A DNA stretch of 64,000 nucleotides from Sinonovacula constricta. Lineage: Eukaryota; Mollusca; Bivalvia; Cardiida; Solecurtidae. The translations under genes and the position numbers were made by a program. Shown here piece after piece: positions 44,871 to 55,690 of this stretch. The DNA is taken from NCBI GenBank assembly GCA_007844125.1, contig CM017567.1, positions 16,624,843 through 16,688,842 of the forward strand. Direction: 5' to 3'. The notes beneath the pieces were generated by a model. It worked only from the letters and a program-made list of their open reading frames with translations, did no database searches and was not told the origin of the DNA. The first letter of the stretch is position 1. Each line of letters opens with the position of its first letter.

Positions 44871-45364
44871 ACAACACATAAATGGAAAGTAGGAGACGTA
44901 ACTTGGTTTTATATATAAAAGGTTTTGAACACTACCTGTTTTGTTAGACCTTACTAATTTTCATTCTTTTCTAATCGTTAAGTAAGCACGATTGTGATAT
45001 ATTCTAAAATAGTTATCGAAGCCATAGCGGATTACCGGTTCACGATTTGACGGGATCTCAAAAGCAAGTTGTAACGTGGTTCTTCGTTAAAAATATCTAT
45101 CTCTGAGGCTACGAAAAGAAATGTCTGTTTGAAATGACAAGTGGGGATTTATCCTTCACTGTAAACACACATCTAGGGCAGGTAACAGTGACTTATTTTG
45201 TTTCATGAGAAAACAAATTAAGTCTGAACTGTCGGATACCATCTCTTATATCCGGTGAAGCTTATACAAATCACATACACTTTTGGGATGATAGGCCGAT
45301 GACTTATATTGCTTTATGCATGACTTGTTACATATACGAATAGGAAGAGAGAAAATGCCCTATG

Positions 45365-45565
45365 GGGATAAAATTTACTACTGGACAAAGGCAAACGGAG
45401 TAAAGGTATAAGTGACATAGACACGAGACATTTCAAACAAATAGAAAAAACAACAACACAATTACCGCCTTGGAACGGTCAGTTGGCAAAAGGACAAACT
45501 GTGGTGCTTCAACCTGGTTTGTGGAGAGCTCCAACCTAATACTTCGTAAAGGTTTGATATACGAG
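45365..45565 (+). repeat. R1 dispersed repeat copy
   Basis: Contains GGACAAAGGCAAACGGAG, AGTGACATAGACACGAGACA, ATTACCGCCTTGGAACGGTC, GTGCTTCAACCTGGTTTGTG and AGAGCTCCAACC. Confidence 0.85.
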
Positions 45566-46334
45566 ACATAAACGTTGTGGCTTGGTCAGAATAAATGACC
45601 GTAATATGTATTCTTGATGCCCAAGTGATCTGACAAAAGTGTTTCAGGAGTCAAACTGAAACTTTTATCTCGATATTGCCTGGGAACTACAATATGATAG
45701 TTAACTGTTCAATAATTATCAGCTGGATGTTCAGGTAGTCGTCATTGTCTTATTGGTACATTACCCCTCATAATACCCTACTGGGAAATTTGAAATCTCG
45801 TTCTCTTGTAAAACAGTTTCGAGAAAGAGAAAAACCTTGGCATTAACTTAATTGTGACCTTGACCCAGTACCATGACTTTGGAATTCTCGATACGCAGTA
45901 CGACCTCCAGTGTTCAAATTACTTTAGTAATTAGAAAAGTTAGGAAAAAACATAAATAGAGGATCTAACACGATTTATCATTTAATACAAGCATTTATTA
46001 AACGAGTTGAGAAAAAGTTGTACCAAGCTAGAATAAAGCCAATCTCATTAAAATCATATCATGAAAACCGCTCTGCTATCAGAAGCAGATTGTCGCCTAC
46101 AAAATCGCAAGAGAAAATGATGATCCGAACAAAACGTTCCGAACGTATCATTTTAATGGCTAATATTGACATACAGTTCTTCTTGTCAATAATGCTATCG
46201 AGAATTTGCTTCTGAAGTGGCTTTAACGAGCGAATTTTTAATCTTGTCAAATAAGAATATATGAAAAGGCACAGGACAAAAGTATTTCACATTCAAGCCA
46301 AGTGAAAAGCAAGAACAAATTTGTGATGAGTCAT

Positions 46335-46560
46335 TTCACGAAAAGAGCAAACCCGTCAGTTACCGCCTTGTAACGGTCAGTCGGCAGTATGGGATGCTTA
46401 AACCTGTTTTACAAAGCTCTAACCTCGCACTTCGTGATGGGTTTCTCAAATGCAAGCAATGAAAAGAAAACCGATTTTTCGAATTAAAAAATGTTCAAGC
46501 GCTGATGTTTTTTTCGATAAGTTATGACGAAAGTAGTGACGTCATTGAAAAATAATGTCC
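46335..46560 (+). repeat. R1 dispersed repeat copy
   Basis: Contains GTCAGTTACCGCCTTGTAAC, GGTCAGTCGGCA, GATGCTTAAACCTGTTTTAC, AAAGCTCTAACCTCGCACTTC and then GTTCAAGCGCTGATGTTTTT with GTGACGTCA. Confidence 0.85.
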
Positions 46561-46654
46561 ACATAGTATTTAGAAAAGAAAGGGGTATAATGGTTGATCT
46601 TGTTATTGTATTTCGAACTGTGCAGGGATGAGCCCAATCTTACTTGAAGTGTTT

Positions 46655-46985
46655 GTTTAATCGTGTTCAGGGAAATACAGACTAAGATCTTCGGATGACA
46701 ATCAATTTGCTGTTCCAAAAACAAGAACCAAAATTGCTGACAGATCAATAGCTGTAGTTGGGCCAAAATGGTGGAATGCCCTTCCTAAAGATCTCAAATG
46801 TATAAGAAACGAAAAAACTTTCAGAAAGGAACTAAAAACTTATTTGTTTAGAATGTTCTACAACTAAATAGATTAACTGCTTTGTGTTTGATAAAACAAT
46901 TGTAAATAGCTCATGCACTCTGTGAAGCGCAACAGAATATTGTTAATAAGTTTTGCGCTATACAAATGTATTTGTATTTGTGTAA
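46655..46985 (+). pseudogene. 3' end of a non-LTR retrotransposon
   Basis: The plus strand reads LRSSDDNQFAVPKTRTKIA, DRSIAVVGPKWWNALPKDLK and TFRKELKTYLFRMFYN followed by TAA. This is the standard C-terminal tail of LINE ORF2 proteins of the CR1/L2/Jockey kind (pattern P..R....S....GP..WN.LP......F...LK..LF). The 3' UTR ends in GCGCTATACAAATGTATTTG, like the microsatellite-type tails of L2-like elements. The copy is 5'-truncated, as is usual after target-primed reverse transcription. Confidence 0.8.
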
Positions 46986-46989
46986 GTGA

Positions 46990-48020
46990 AACTAACTTTG
47001 AATCAACAACAAAAAAACTGAACAGAGAAGAGTAAATAGTTGTAACATCCTGTTCATGTGAAGATGGAATTGAGGAACCAAAATCCAATGTCCATCAAAT
47101 AAAATACACGTAACAATCCTTATAGGATGAATTAAATGCATTATCGATAGTGGCTATTTTGCGACTCTTACCGAAAGCGTTATGCATTACGCTCTCTGTT
47201 TGACTAATATAGTAATCGGGGAAAACCATTCTTGCTTATAGACGGTATTTGCGGGCCGTCATCAGATCTTACATTTTGTAAGGTCTGACTTTAGTCAGAT
47301 TGGCATATAGCACACTTACCAACATTTTCTCCAGGACAAATTTGATAAATGTATGTACTAAATGACAACGAGTGTCAGATTCTTTTTAGCAAATGATTTT
47401 CGTCGCCAATATACGAATTAACAAAATTTAAATTAACAACAATATTTAATGACATATTGTATCAAACAATCCCTATTATGATGTCATCATCAATAAAAAC
47501 TGTATTACACTAGTGTAATATAACAAAATATGGTATGGATGTACTGAGTGAAAAATGAGGGAAATGATGTGGTAAAAGGTTGGAATCTACAATTCTGATA
47601 TAACTAGGTTGTGTTCACATCTTAATACATGTACATATATAATCATTCTAAAAAGGTTGAGTTCTAACAAAATGTAAAAAGTATAGTGTTCGCATATTTT
47701 AAAGTTATTTGTTCTGATACGTTCATCATTTTACTAATTACTGCATGTTTAAATCGGAGTGCAATTCTTTAAAATACAACTAAGCTAGGTCAGTATTAGT
47801 AAGTGTGCGCATTTTTATCACGTTCTTCAAATAGTGTATGGGAGATAACCTTGATTTCATAATACGATAGTAGCTGAGAGTTCTTCCCTTTAAAATCGTA
47901 TGGCGGGTTCCCTATTCACAGCATATTCGATCCTTTCCGTTCACTTTCGGAGCCATCTACCATTCTGTCAGAAACAACGACAAGCTGACAAGTTAATCCT
48001 AGTAGGACCCATTGTCAACA
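46990..48020. other. Intergenic, no gene seen
   Basis: AT-rich, with a GC-richer end from about 47860, probably the promoter of the following exon. Confidence 0.45.
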
Positions 48021-48023
48021 AAC

Positions 48024-48289
48024 ATGGCTGCCTGTTTAAGCGATCTACCAGCGAACTTTGGAGAGCATTTTATGCTAAGAAAATCGTCACTTCGGCAAAG
48101 AATTCAAGCCAGACGATACGCAAATGAATCTTACATTCATTCAGTCAGGTTGACTTTTAGATCGAAGGAAGAAATTGACGTTAATTCTAGTGCTTTCCGA
48201 TCACAACGAAAGAGCGAGAAGCCACACAGTGTGCACATGACGATCTGCCTAGATTCCGTTACAGACGCATACTGTTCGTGTAAATCCGG
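48024..48289 (+). CDS. First exon of a SWIM-type zinc-finger gene (transposon-related)
   Basis: The ATG at 48024 lies in AACATGGCTGCC. The exon reads MAACLSDLPANFGEHFML, RKSSLRQRIQARRYANE and SVHMTICLDSVTDAYCSCKS, then meets TCCGG|GTAATT, a plausible 5' splice site. The C-x-C after a beta-hairpin-like stretch (DAYCSCKSG) is how SWIM zinc fingers begin (C-x-C-x(n)-C-x-H), and the second half would lie on the next exon. Similar exons occur in bivalve genes that pair a SWIM finger with a YqaJ-like nuclease. The next exon is not found in the following kilobase, so this may be an orphan. Confidence 0.5.
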
Positions 48290-48471
48290 GTAATTTTCAT
48301 TATTACATTAAATCCACGGTTTGTAATGCAGTAAAGCATTGATAATGTGTTTATTATTTTTGTTACCATATATCACAACGAAATCGTCCGATGTTACTCA
48401 AGTTAAAGGGGATCTATTTCTTTGATCTGAGTAGAAGTTACTGCAGTAGGTCATAAAAAAGATGGAATATA

Positions 48472-48699
48472 TACATAAATATTAAAACGAGAATGCGTTA
48501 GACGATACAAGTTGTAATTTCCGTCGACTTTTTCAACATTCAACTGGTGGTGTTCACGATTACACGATTTTATCCATCTTTTACATTTGTCCAAGTTACG
48601 TTTCGGCTTTGAAAATGGAATAAAAACGATGCCGCCTGTCAAACGTTCCGGATATCGACTATCTGAATCACAGAGACCCCACTGACATCTTTTAACCAT
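48472..48699 (-). pseudogene. THAP-like zinc-finger fragment
   Basis: The minus strand starts MVKRCQWGLCDSDSRYPERL, then GGIVFIPFSKPKRNLDKC, KRWIKSCNREHHQLNV. The opening C-x4-C, the central FIPFPKPK-like tract and the WIK-C-R-H pattern match the THAP-like N-termini common in mollusc genes. At the place of the closing C-x2-H, the Cys codon appears changed to Arg (YRLTH), so the zinc site is broken. It faces the SWIM exon at 48024 (convergent), and in many bivalve genes the two modules occur together, so a local rearrangement is possible. Confidence 0.55.
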
Positions 48700-48959
48700 T
48701 TTTTTCTCGCTTTTTTGTTACTAAAATCAGAATTATTCCTCCGTTTCTTGGTCAACGAAATGCACTCAGCTTGTCCAAGGAAAATGGCGACAGAAAAACA
48801 AAAGAATCACGTGACCAAATGGAGCGCGCTGATTAGCTAACACTAGGCGTCTTGTCCTGTCAATCAAATTTCGGCGTAATGTTACTGTGCGAACCTTACA
48901 CACTAGCGGTAAGTAAGTGTAAACTACGGCGCCAATGATAATACTTGCTGGGAGTTTTG

Positions 48960-49436
48960 TTCGCGTTGTCCAATATTGGTACGAATTTTACCTGACGCGA
49001 GTCGGTGTGGCACGAGTTGTGCAATATTGGTACGAATTTTACCTGGCGCGAGTCGGTGTGGCACGAGTTGTCCAATATTGGTACGAATTTTACATGGCGC
49101 GAATCGGTGTGGCACGAGTTGTCCAATATTGGTATGAATTTTACATGGCGCGAGTTGGTGTGGCACGAGTTGTCCAATATTGGTACGAATTTTACCTGGC
49201 GCGAATCGGTGTGGCACGAGTTGTCCAATATTGGTACGAATTTTACCTGGCGCGAGTTGGTGTGGCACGAGTTGTCCAATATTGGTACGAATTTTACCTG
49301 GCGCGAGTCGGTGTGGCACGAGTTGTCCAATATTGGTACGAATTTTACCTGGCGCGAGTTGGTGTGGCACGAGTTGTCCAATATTGGTACGAATTTTATC
49401 TGACGCGAGTCGGTGTGGCACGAGTTGTCTAGCTTT
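48960..49436. repeat. 51 bp minisatellite, nine copies
   Basis: The unit TCCAATATTGGTACGAATTT, TACCTGGCGCGAGTCGGTGT, GGCACGAGTTG repeats every 51 bases from 48970 with few changes. Since 51 is divisible by three, up to five frames stay open across both strands, giving spurious 100-180-residue repeat proteins. Each unit holds the palindrome CCAATATTGG, that is a CCAAT box on both strands. Confidence 0.97.
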
Positions 49437-49439
49437 CTT

Positions 49440-51204
49440 TGCAGCAATAAATATTACGCATGAATTCTCGTGTATATCTAATTATATCTAAAATAACAGT
49501 GTGGTGTTATTATGTGATAACTTACATGTATATTGTCTATACTGGTGTTTAATTGAGGCTAAATTACGATGAAAAATTTAGCTTGCAAAAATTCATCGGT
49601 CTATTGTATTATTCTTTTTGCATATTGTAACCTGTAATTTTAACCTATAATTAATTACTACACATAATTTAGTTTTGTCAGTTAGGTTGGCTTTCTTTTG
49701 CCATATTCTTTGTTTTCTCCATATTTTGATTATTTATTTTGTGTTAGAAAATTGTACATCTTCGGTCAAATGAAATTCTCAATTTAAAAACTATTTATTG
49801 GCCGAGGTTTTTATTTTGTTTTTATTTCAGATTATTTGTTGTATTATTTGTTACTTTGTTTGTGAATTGTATTATTTGCACACTTATTTACTCTCGATGC
49901 TTACTGTGAGTAAATCGTTGGGTTTACACCATAAATATAATGTCTGGTCTCACTCAGCTGTTTATCACTTTTACATTAACTTGTTGGTCATTCATATTGT
50001 CTGTTAGTCAATTCAAGTAACATACCTGTATATTTTGTATACTTTAGTTACATTGAGGCATTAAATTGCCACGACTTTAATGAAGAGAGATACTATTATG
50101 ACTTAAATATGCTATTTGATCATTGTGAGTACCTGAATTACATTGAATTGAAGAATTGCAATTGCTTCGATAAATGAGATGCCCGACCATTTTTCTGTAC
50201 TGGAGGCACAACACTTCAAATCACAGTGGCTTTGAAAAACTGAGATACCTGATCATTTTGATTATAACAGTGATGATTCGAGCTTAAAGCTACAATGCCT
50301 TACGTTTTCGCAGCGCGGTCTATGATGGATTTTGTCTATTTTTACCTTCAATCGTGTCCTATTTTGGCGGGACCACTCAAGCAGTCTACATTGACAATAA
50401 CGCAAGGATGCTGGGAATGAATTATTGCGGGAATTAAATTGACATTCTTCTACGGCACTTGAGGCATAATTTACTTAAAGAATAATGTAATAATTATATA
50501 CTGATTTCTGAAAGCGGAAAAATACTCAACTTAATCTATCATAACCGGTGTTATATATAACTGAGCCTCGTCATCCGAAAGTGAACTTTCGGGAGATTTT
50601 AAAGTTTTGCAATTGTTCAAGGTCGCCTAAATTAAAAGTTTAAAACTTATATGCGAAACTATACATCTTAACTTTAAAATAATCAGTTTGTTAACATATA
50701 AAATTATGAATTTGTGCCCAATTGCGTTCGATTTAAATCTAAATATTTGCGGTGGAAGTCTTCCGACATACTATGGTTCCTACTCGCGCTCAATCGACAC
50801 GATCGTAAGATCCCAGCAGTCTACGAGTTTAACTTATGAGTATTCATAACTAATGCACGGTTCATCGTTACTGTAATGACGAAGGTTTAAAGGTTAAATA
50901 AAACGAGTGTAGTTTTGGAATTTTTGTTTTCCTATTTGGTTAAAAAACATAGAAAAACATTTATTTTAATTTTTGATAATCTTAAAAACCTAATACCAAA
51001 AATTCGCAGCCTATTTATAAAGCTTACTTAATTATCTGCCGTTTCGTGTCACATGATCCTCGCTGCGCCAATGTATAGAGTACATTTGAGTGAAAATATA
51101 TAACTTTCTTAGATAATAAAATGTTTTATGCAAAGTTATCGACGGTGATGTAGATTGACAGCGTTAGCCGACGAGTTCCAAATGTTTGTCATTGTGATTT
51201 TGAA
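49440..51204. other. Intergenic, no gene seen
   Basis: AT-rich sequence with no recognisable coding or repeat features. Confidence 0.5.
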
Positions 51205-51958
51205 TCAGAATCAAGTTAGGGGGAAGACCATATATGTATTTAAAAAAACGTAACAGCATGGTATTAGGCTGATATATTTAGATAATTTGGAGGATAAGAT
51301 TAAGTTGATGGTCGAAGGGGTGCAAAAAAGGGGCAAGACATTCCAGGTGCTCAACACAAACCCGGGTTGACTTGATGGCGAAGTGACTATTAGAGTAAGA
51401 GTGAAGAAAATTCCCCTGTCTGCCGACGATGACCTTATCACTCGAAAATTCACATTGTTAGGTCTAGATGTCAACATTACATAACGCGAAAAACGACGTC
51501 TCGATAAATAAAAAGAAAAAATGAACACAGTCTTCTACAAAAACTTTATCGTATTTTTTGCGTCCAGTATACGTACTGCAAAGCTATATAAAGCCGTTTT
51601 TATGTTGCCAGTTTCTGTAGATGCCAACCAACGTAAATTCCAACCAAGGAAATATCTTCTTAAGAATTAAATATGTTTTTATATTTCTTTTTCCATGATA
51701 AACTAAATCTTGGTTAACAAGCATTGCAGTTTGACATTGACCAGGCACACCGTATTAAATCACGCGACTCAAATATGTGTGCAATTATCGCAAGGTTTTC
51801 CAGATACGAAGACTATAGACGAAGACTATAAGACCATTCTGAACCAGGCAAAGTCGACACCTGTACTTACAGAACGGTTAAAACGGCGTCGTAGAATATT
51901 GGGTGAGATAATGTCAGAAGAACGTGCACGGGAAAACTGTGCAGTTGTGAACAATTGA
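51205..51958 (+). pseudogene. Retroelement ORF1/gag-like fragment
   Basis: The plus strand reads MVEGVQKRGKTFQVLNT, EVTIRVRVKKIPLSADDD and LITRKFTLLGLDVNIT with stops. Further right it reads NHATQICVQLSQGF, TILNQAKSTPVLTERLKRRR and EIMSEERARENCAVVNN to a TGA. I know these tracts as recurrent nucleic-acid-binding protein remains in bivalve genomes, probably from a retroelement. They are disrupted by stops and a missing middle. They end about 140 bp before the inverted-repeat element. Confidence 0.5.
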
Positions 51959-52100
51959 TTGTAAATGAATGTGTCTACAGTTATGATCATAACGCCGGAT
52001 GTACTGTTCGCACCGGGTCACAACCTCTCTCTGGTAGGACATCACGTGTCAAGATAAGCAGACCGTCACATGACCAGTATAATAAAGAGCAGCCAGCCAG

Positions 52101-52237
52101 ATGTTACCCAGGCTTCATTATTATTATTATTATTATTATTACTATTTTATTTATGTATCTGTCCTAGTTAGCAACCCTTTAGTGTGAGTGGTCAGTTATG
52201 TTTTGTCTAGTAATGTGTGTCCAGTCTAGTGTGTCCA
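52101..52237 (+). repeat. Left 137 bp inverted repeat
   Basis: Begins ATGTTACCCAGGCTTC, continues with a TTA run and GTCCTAGTTAGCAACCC, and ends GTGTGTCCA. Reverse complement of 55485-55621 with one substitution in the TTA run. Confidence 0.95.
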
Positions 52238-53866
52238 GTCTCTGTCCACTGTGTCTTGTCTGTACTGTCTTTCTCATTATCATAGCTGGATATGGAGTGA
52301 GACTCCTGCTTCCTCGGCATGGGGACTGGGCGTGCCTTTAGTATAGCTGGCTTCTCCTTAATAGCTGGCTTCGGCTTGGAAGGAGACACTTGGGAGGCAT
52401 CGGATTTAGTTGCACTGGAGAAGGATAAATCTTCATCCGATTCATAGAAGCTGTCTTGTGGGGTATGGATTGCTTTCATCAGAAGGGCTGGCTTTTCTGG
52501 TTCTGGTTCCTGTTTTGGTTCTGGTTCTTCTTCCTCATCATCACTCTCACTGTCAAATGAACTAGAGTCCTTGCGTTTGTGGCCATTGGCAAGCAAGCTG
52601 TCTTGAATGTCCTCAACATTCATGTAATTGTGATTATTGGCATGCTCTCGCGAGGGAGGGGATGAATACTGCGGGAGTTGGGAAGTGACAGCAATCTCGC
52701 TGTCAGATGACTGGTCCTGAAAGGCTCCTCCAGAAAATGGCAGGGGTTTAGCCACCCCTATCCTCACCAGACCCTTTGGAGCGCCCTTCAAAGCCTGGAC
52801 CGCCTCATCAAGGGTAGCGCTTTCAAGGTTGACATCATTTACAAACATGAGCCGATCCCCAGGAACCAGTCGGCCATCACTCTGGGCAACTCCACCTGGT
52901 ACCAGGCTCCTGATTACTATCACAGTCTCTTCAGGGTTCACAGGATCCTGGTAGTCTAGAATGCTAAATCCAAGGCCCTTATCTCCCTTCTTAAGTTCAA
53001 TCACAACAGGTTCACTACTCCACATGGCAAGGCCTGTCAGAGGCTCAAGAGAGCGAGACTTTTTACTCGACAAGTTTGTTGTTTGAGCGGAGCTTTCAGA
53101 GGAGAGAGCATTGTCTGACTTAGATTTCACAAGTCTCTCGGGAATGTTTTCACTGACGCCCGAGTCGAGCGGAGGGGTGGAGTACTGGCCCCCATCTTCT
53201 GCATAGTTTTCATTTGGTGTGCTGGTTTTACGTGCGCAGACTAGCCGCACATTCTGTGGAAGCTCCTTGAGTATACCCACAACCTCCTTGTGGTTCAATC
53301 CAAGCAGACGTTTACCATTCACCTCTAGTAGCTCATCACCACTGCGGAGGCGGCCATTAACCCCCACTTGTCCGTCTGGCAGGATGGCACGAATGTAGTG
53401 ATGTGGCCGCACCTCAACACCATTCTCGACATCCACAGTCCCCTCTAGACTGATACCAAGCCCACCTCCCTCCCGGAACTTGGACAGCTGAGCAACCACA
53501 ACTTCAAACTCCTCTCCGATTATGGGCTCCCAGCATGCCCGGATTGCCTGCTCTACATCAGGGGAGATATCACCATCTATATCTTCCCTTGGATAGAGGG
53601 CCACGTCCTCAACATCTAAGGCTGACTTCTGGCCATTTTACAGGTTTTGCTGCATGCCAAGGTCATATCGGGGAGTGGTCATCAGATTCACGTCCCCTCC
53701 CACAACCACCTGCCCTCCCAACTGACCGTTCAAATGGGGCTGGGCAAGGTACTGCTGCAGCTTCTCAAATTTTGCACCACGCTGGTAACGTGCTAGTTTC
53801 AGATGCACCACCTGGCCAGTGTTCCTGAGGACCTCTACAGCATCATGGTTAGTAAATCCCTGCAGT
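52210..53866 (-). pseudogene. PATJ/MUPP1-like fragment: PDZ2 tail, PDZ3, PDZ4
   Basis: Read leftwards from 53866 after an AG (CACTGCAG). It begins with the end of a PDZ domain (FTNHDAVEVLRNTGQVVHLKL), then a linker. One in-frame TAA at about 53640 interrupts it, and it continues for 465 codons. These contain a PDZ domain (FEVVVAQL, GGGLGISLEG, GDELLEVNGK), a Ser-rich linker, a second PDZ (VVIELKKGDKGLGFSIL, PGDRLMFVNDVNLES) and an acidic, Pro-rich tail with two Lys-Pro repeats. It ends THY with TAG at 52210-52212 in the inverted repeat. PATJ and MUPP1 are multi-PDZ scaffolds of the Crumbs polarity complex at cell junctions. A 1.6 kb piece without introns suggests a retro-copy. The single TAA suggests decay or separate translation from downstream. 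Confidence 0.8.
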
Positions 53867-54773
53867 GGCTTTCAAATAAGTGACTTTATTTTGATTTTAG
53901 ATTTAACTTTCTTTTTCAGCTTAATTATGAGATAGAAAATTTTCTTTGCAGCTCAGTGGATTTTACCCTTTCCTTTTCACCCTTTATTTAATTAGCACTT
54001 AACCCTTACTAACATTTTGTTATACAATTGTGTGTATGTGTGTGTGATATAGGTTTTATATGTTGCAGTGTAGGTAAGTTTCTATGTTTTATTTTTACAT
54101 GTTATATGTTTCAGTGTTTATTATTTGTGTTTTAGATATCATTAGTTTGTGGTATATTATATTAATTGTATTATATCAAGGTATTGAATATTGAGTAAAC
54201 GCTCCATTCAGAATTGGATGTTGGTAAGTGTGGAGATTGGGTTTGTTTGCATTTTAGGTTCGATCTGGTAATGAGATGGCATTCAGATTTTCAGCTTGTC
54301 AATGTTCGACCAGATGAATCCTCTTCAAAATTTCAGTTGTTCTTTTTCAAGAATGGTCTCATTTGACTTTGTTATTTGAAGTGTTTCAGGTAAAAGTTGT
54401 TTTAATTTGTGGGTATTGACTAGTGTTGAGTTTCTTTGGAATTTGTTTATATCATCATGGCAGAAGGAGATATGAAAGATTTTGTACCTGTTGGTGAATC
54501 TACACCTTTAAAGAAGGTTTTAGATGCTTCATATAAGCCAGTACCTAAAGGTCGGGGTATGACACATTTTATGAAAACAGAACAAGAGGAGTCACATCTT
54601 TTTCATATAGCACCGATAGTTCGAAACTCCCTTTATTTTCAGGAGATGAACCGCTGCAAAGAGGTGCGTGCATTACGGAAATAAAGTAATTGACGTTTTT
54701 TTCGAAAGTTTGTAAACAAATTAAGCAGCTGGTCATTTCGTACCAAGTCAGATGAAGAATTGATCAGTGCAAG
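53867..54773. promoter_or_regulatory. Central spacer between the two divergent PATJ fragments
   Basis: T-rich and TG-rich sequence without similarity that I recognise, except for one open frame described separately. By position it could serve as a two-way promoter for both fragments, but no core promoter motif is convincing. Confidence 0.3.
54457..54684 (+). CDS. Unassigned 75-codon open frame in the element centre
   Basis: The ATG at 54457 starts MAEGDMKDFVPVGEST, then KVLDASYKPVPKGRGMTHF and SHLFHIAPIVRNSLYFQEM, ending in TAA at 54682. The composition looks coding. It contains AAGAG|GTGCGT, a possible 5' splice site near the end, so it could be a captured first exon. I recognise no family. 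Confidence 0.3.
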   Translation: MAEGDMKDFVPVGESTPLKKVLDASYKPVPKGRGMTHFMKTEQEESHLFHIAPIVRNSLYFQEMNRCKEVRALRK

Positions 54774-55495
54774 ATGTCAGCACTAATTCATGATAGTGAG
54801 AATGCAGCTGAATGCCTGGATCACCTGCAGACCCTGCTGTGGGAAGGGGGAGATCACTCACAGGACGAGGAGATTACCTCCCTTATCTGCATGCTCCAGA
54901 GCCCTCTGTTTCGTCAACTCCTCGTCCTCCAGGACTCAATCCAGGAACTCAAACAGGTTGAGGAGACCAGGGGACTTCAAGGTTGTGATTTCAACTTTAC
55001 ACCTGAGTTGCAGCTGCAGACAGCAGGACAGACGAATCCAGTGTTCGTACCAGATACCCCTATCTATACCTTAAGTCTGAAGGGCCAAGCACCTGCAACC
55101 CAGTATCAGGCAACTGCAGGTTATGACCAGGAGTTTGAACGTGTCATCAAGGCTGCAGCAAGAGGTCGCGAGGTCGAGGAGATCAGACTGTTCAAACCTG
55201 AAAAGCAGTCGCTGGGGTTCAGCGTGGTGACCAACCAGGGAGAATCAGGCATCTATGTACAGGACATACAGCCAGGGGGCATTGCTGAAAGAGATGGGCG
55301 ATTGCGGGAACGGGACCAGATTCTGGCGATCGACGGACAACCGTTAGACATATCTCATCAAGAGGCCATCAAGATCCTTCAGAACGCGGGTGGGCAAGTG
55401 GAACTCATTGTGGCCCGAGGGTCAGCCGCTCCAGACAAGGACACTCAGCCCACCGCAGACATTTCAGATATGTTGAACACAGAATGGACACACTA
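54774..55495 (+). CDS. PATJ/MUPP1-like fragment: L27 and PDZ1
   Basis: The ATG at 54774 follows GTGCAAG. Residues about 12-62 form an L27 domain (CLDHLQTLLWEGG, LQSPLFRQLLVLQDSIQEL), the module by which PATJ binds PALS1. Residues about 134-218 are a PDZ domain (EIRLFKPEKQSLGFSVV, IQPGGIAERDGRLRERDQI, LIVARG). The natural protein continues through MLNTEWT into PDZ2; here the coding similarity stops at that very motif, as the right inverted repeat begins and adds a TAG three codons later. There are 240 codons, with no intron and no internal stop. AATAAA is at 55571. It could yield an L27-PDZ1 protein able to bind PALS1 without the rest of the scaffold; this is inference. Confidence 0.8.
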
Positions 55496-55621
55496 GACTG
55501 GACACACATTACTAGACAAAACATAACTGACCACTCACACTAAAGGGTTGCTAACTAGGACAGATACATAAATAAAATAGTAATAATAATAATAATGATA
55601 ATAATGAAGCCTGGGTAACAT
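55485..55621 (-). repeat. Right 137 bp inverted repeat
   Basis: Reverse complement of 52101-52237 with one difference. It holds the stop codon and AATAAA (55571) for the L27-PDZ1 frame. Confidence 0.95.
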
Positions 55622-55690
55622 AGAAATAGTGTTGGCGTAAGTGTATTTATTGGCCCGAATGTACAAAAACTTATAAGGTACTGGTGTAAG

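Larger units (their letters stand above)
52101..55621. mobile_element. Putative 3.5 kb TIR element carrying PATJ/MUPP1 gene fragments
   Basis: 137 bp inverted repeats (52101-52237 and 55485-55621) with one base difference enclose two divergently oriented intronless pieces of a PATJ/MUPP1-like gene and a 0.9 kb centre. Both coding pieces run outwards and stop inside the repeats, which also carry AATAAA on the sense strand of each piece. There is no recognisable transposase and no clear target duplication (CAGCCAG to the left, AGAAATAG to the right). A Pack-type (gene-capturing) DNA element or an inverted duplication with a retro-copy are the main readings. Confidence 0.55.

Noticed and set aside
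48896..49447. Repeat proteins of 100-183 residues on both strands (for example repeated VARVVQYWYEFYLARVG)
   Set aside because: They arise because the minisatellite unit is 51 bp, a multiple of three; up to five frames are open together, with no start context or non-repeat coding part.
51211..51528. A 105-codon minus-strand protein gene
   Set aside because: The plus strand over the same bases gives a recognisable retroelement ORF1/gag-like protein, so the minus frame is its shadow.
52101..55621. Twin-priming inversion of a LINE-mobilised PATJ cDNA
   Set aside because: The order (5' part inverted relative to the 3' part) fits, but twin priming does not create 137 bp inverted repeats at the outer ends or leave a 0.9 kb spacer at the junction, and no poly(A) tract is seen.
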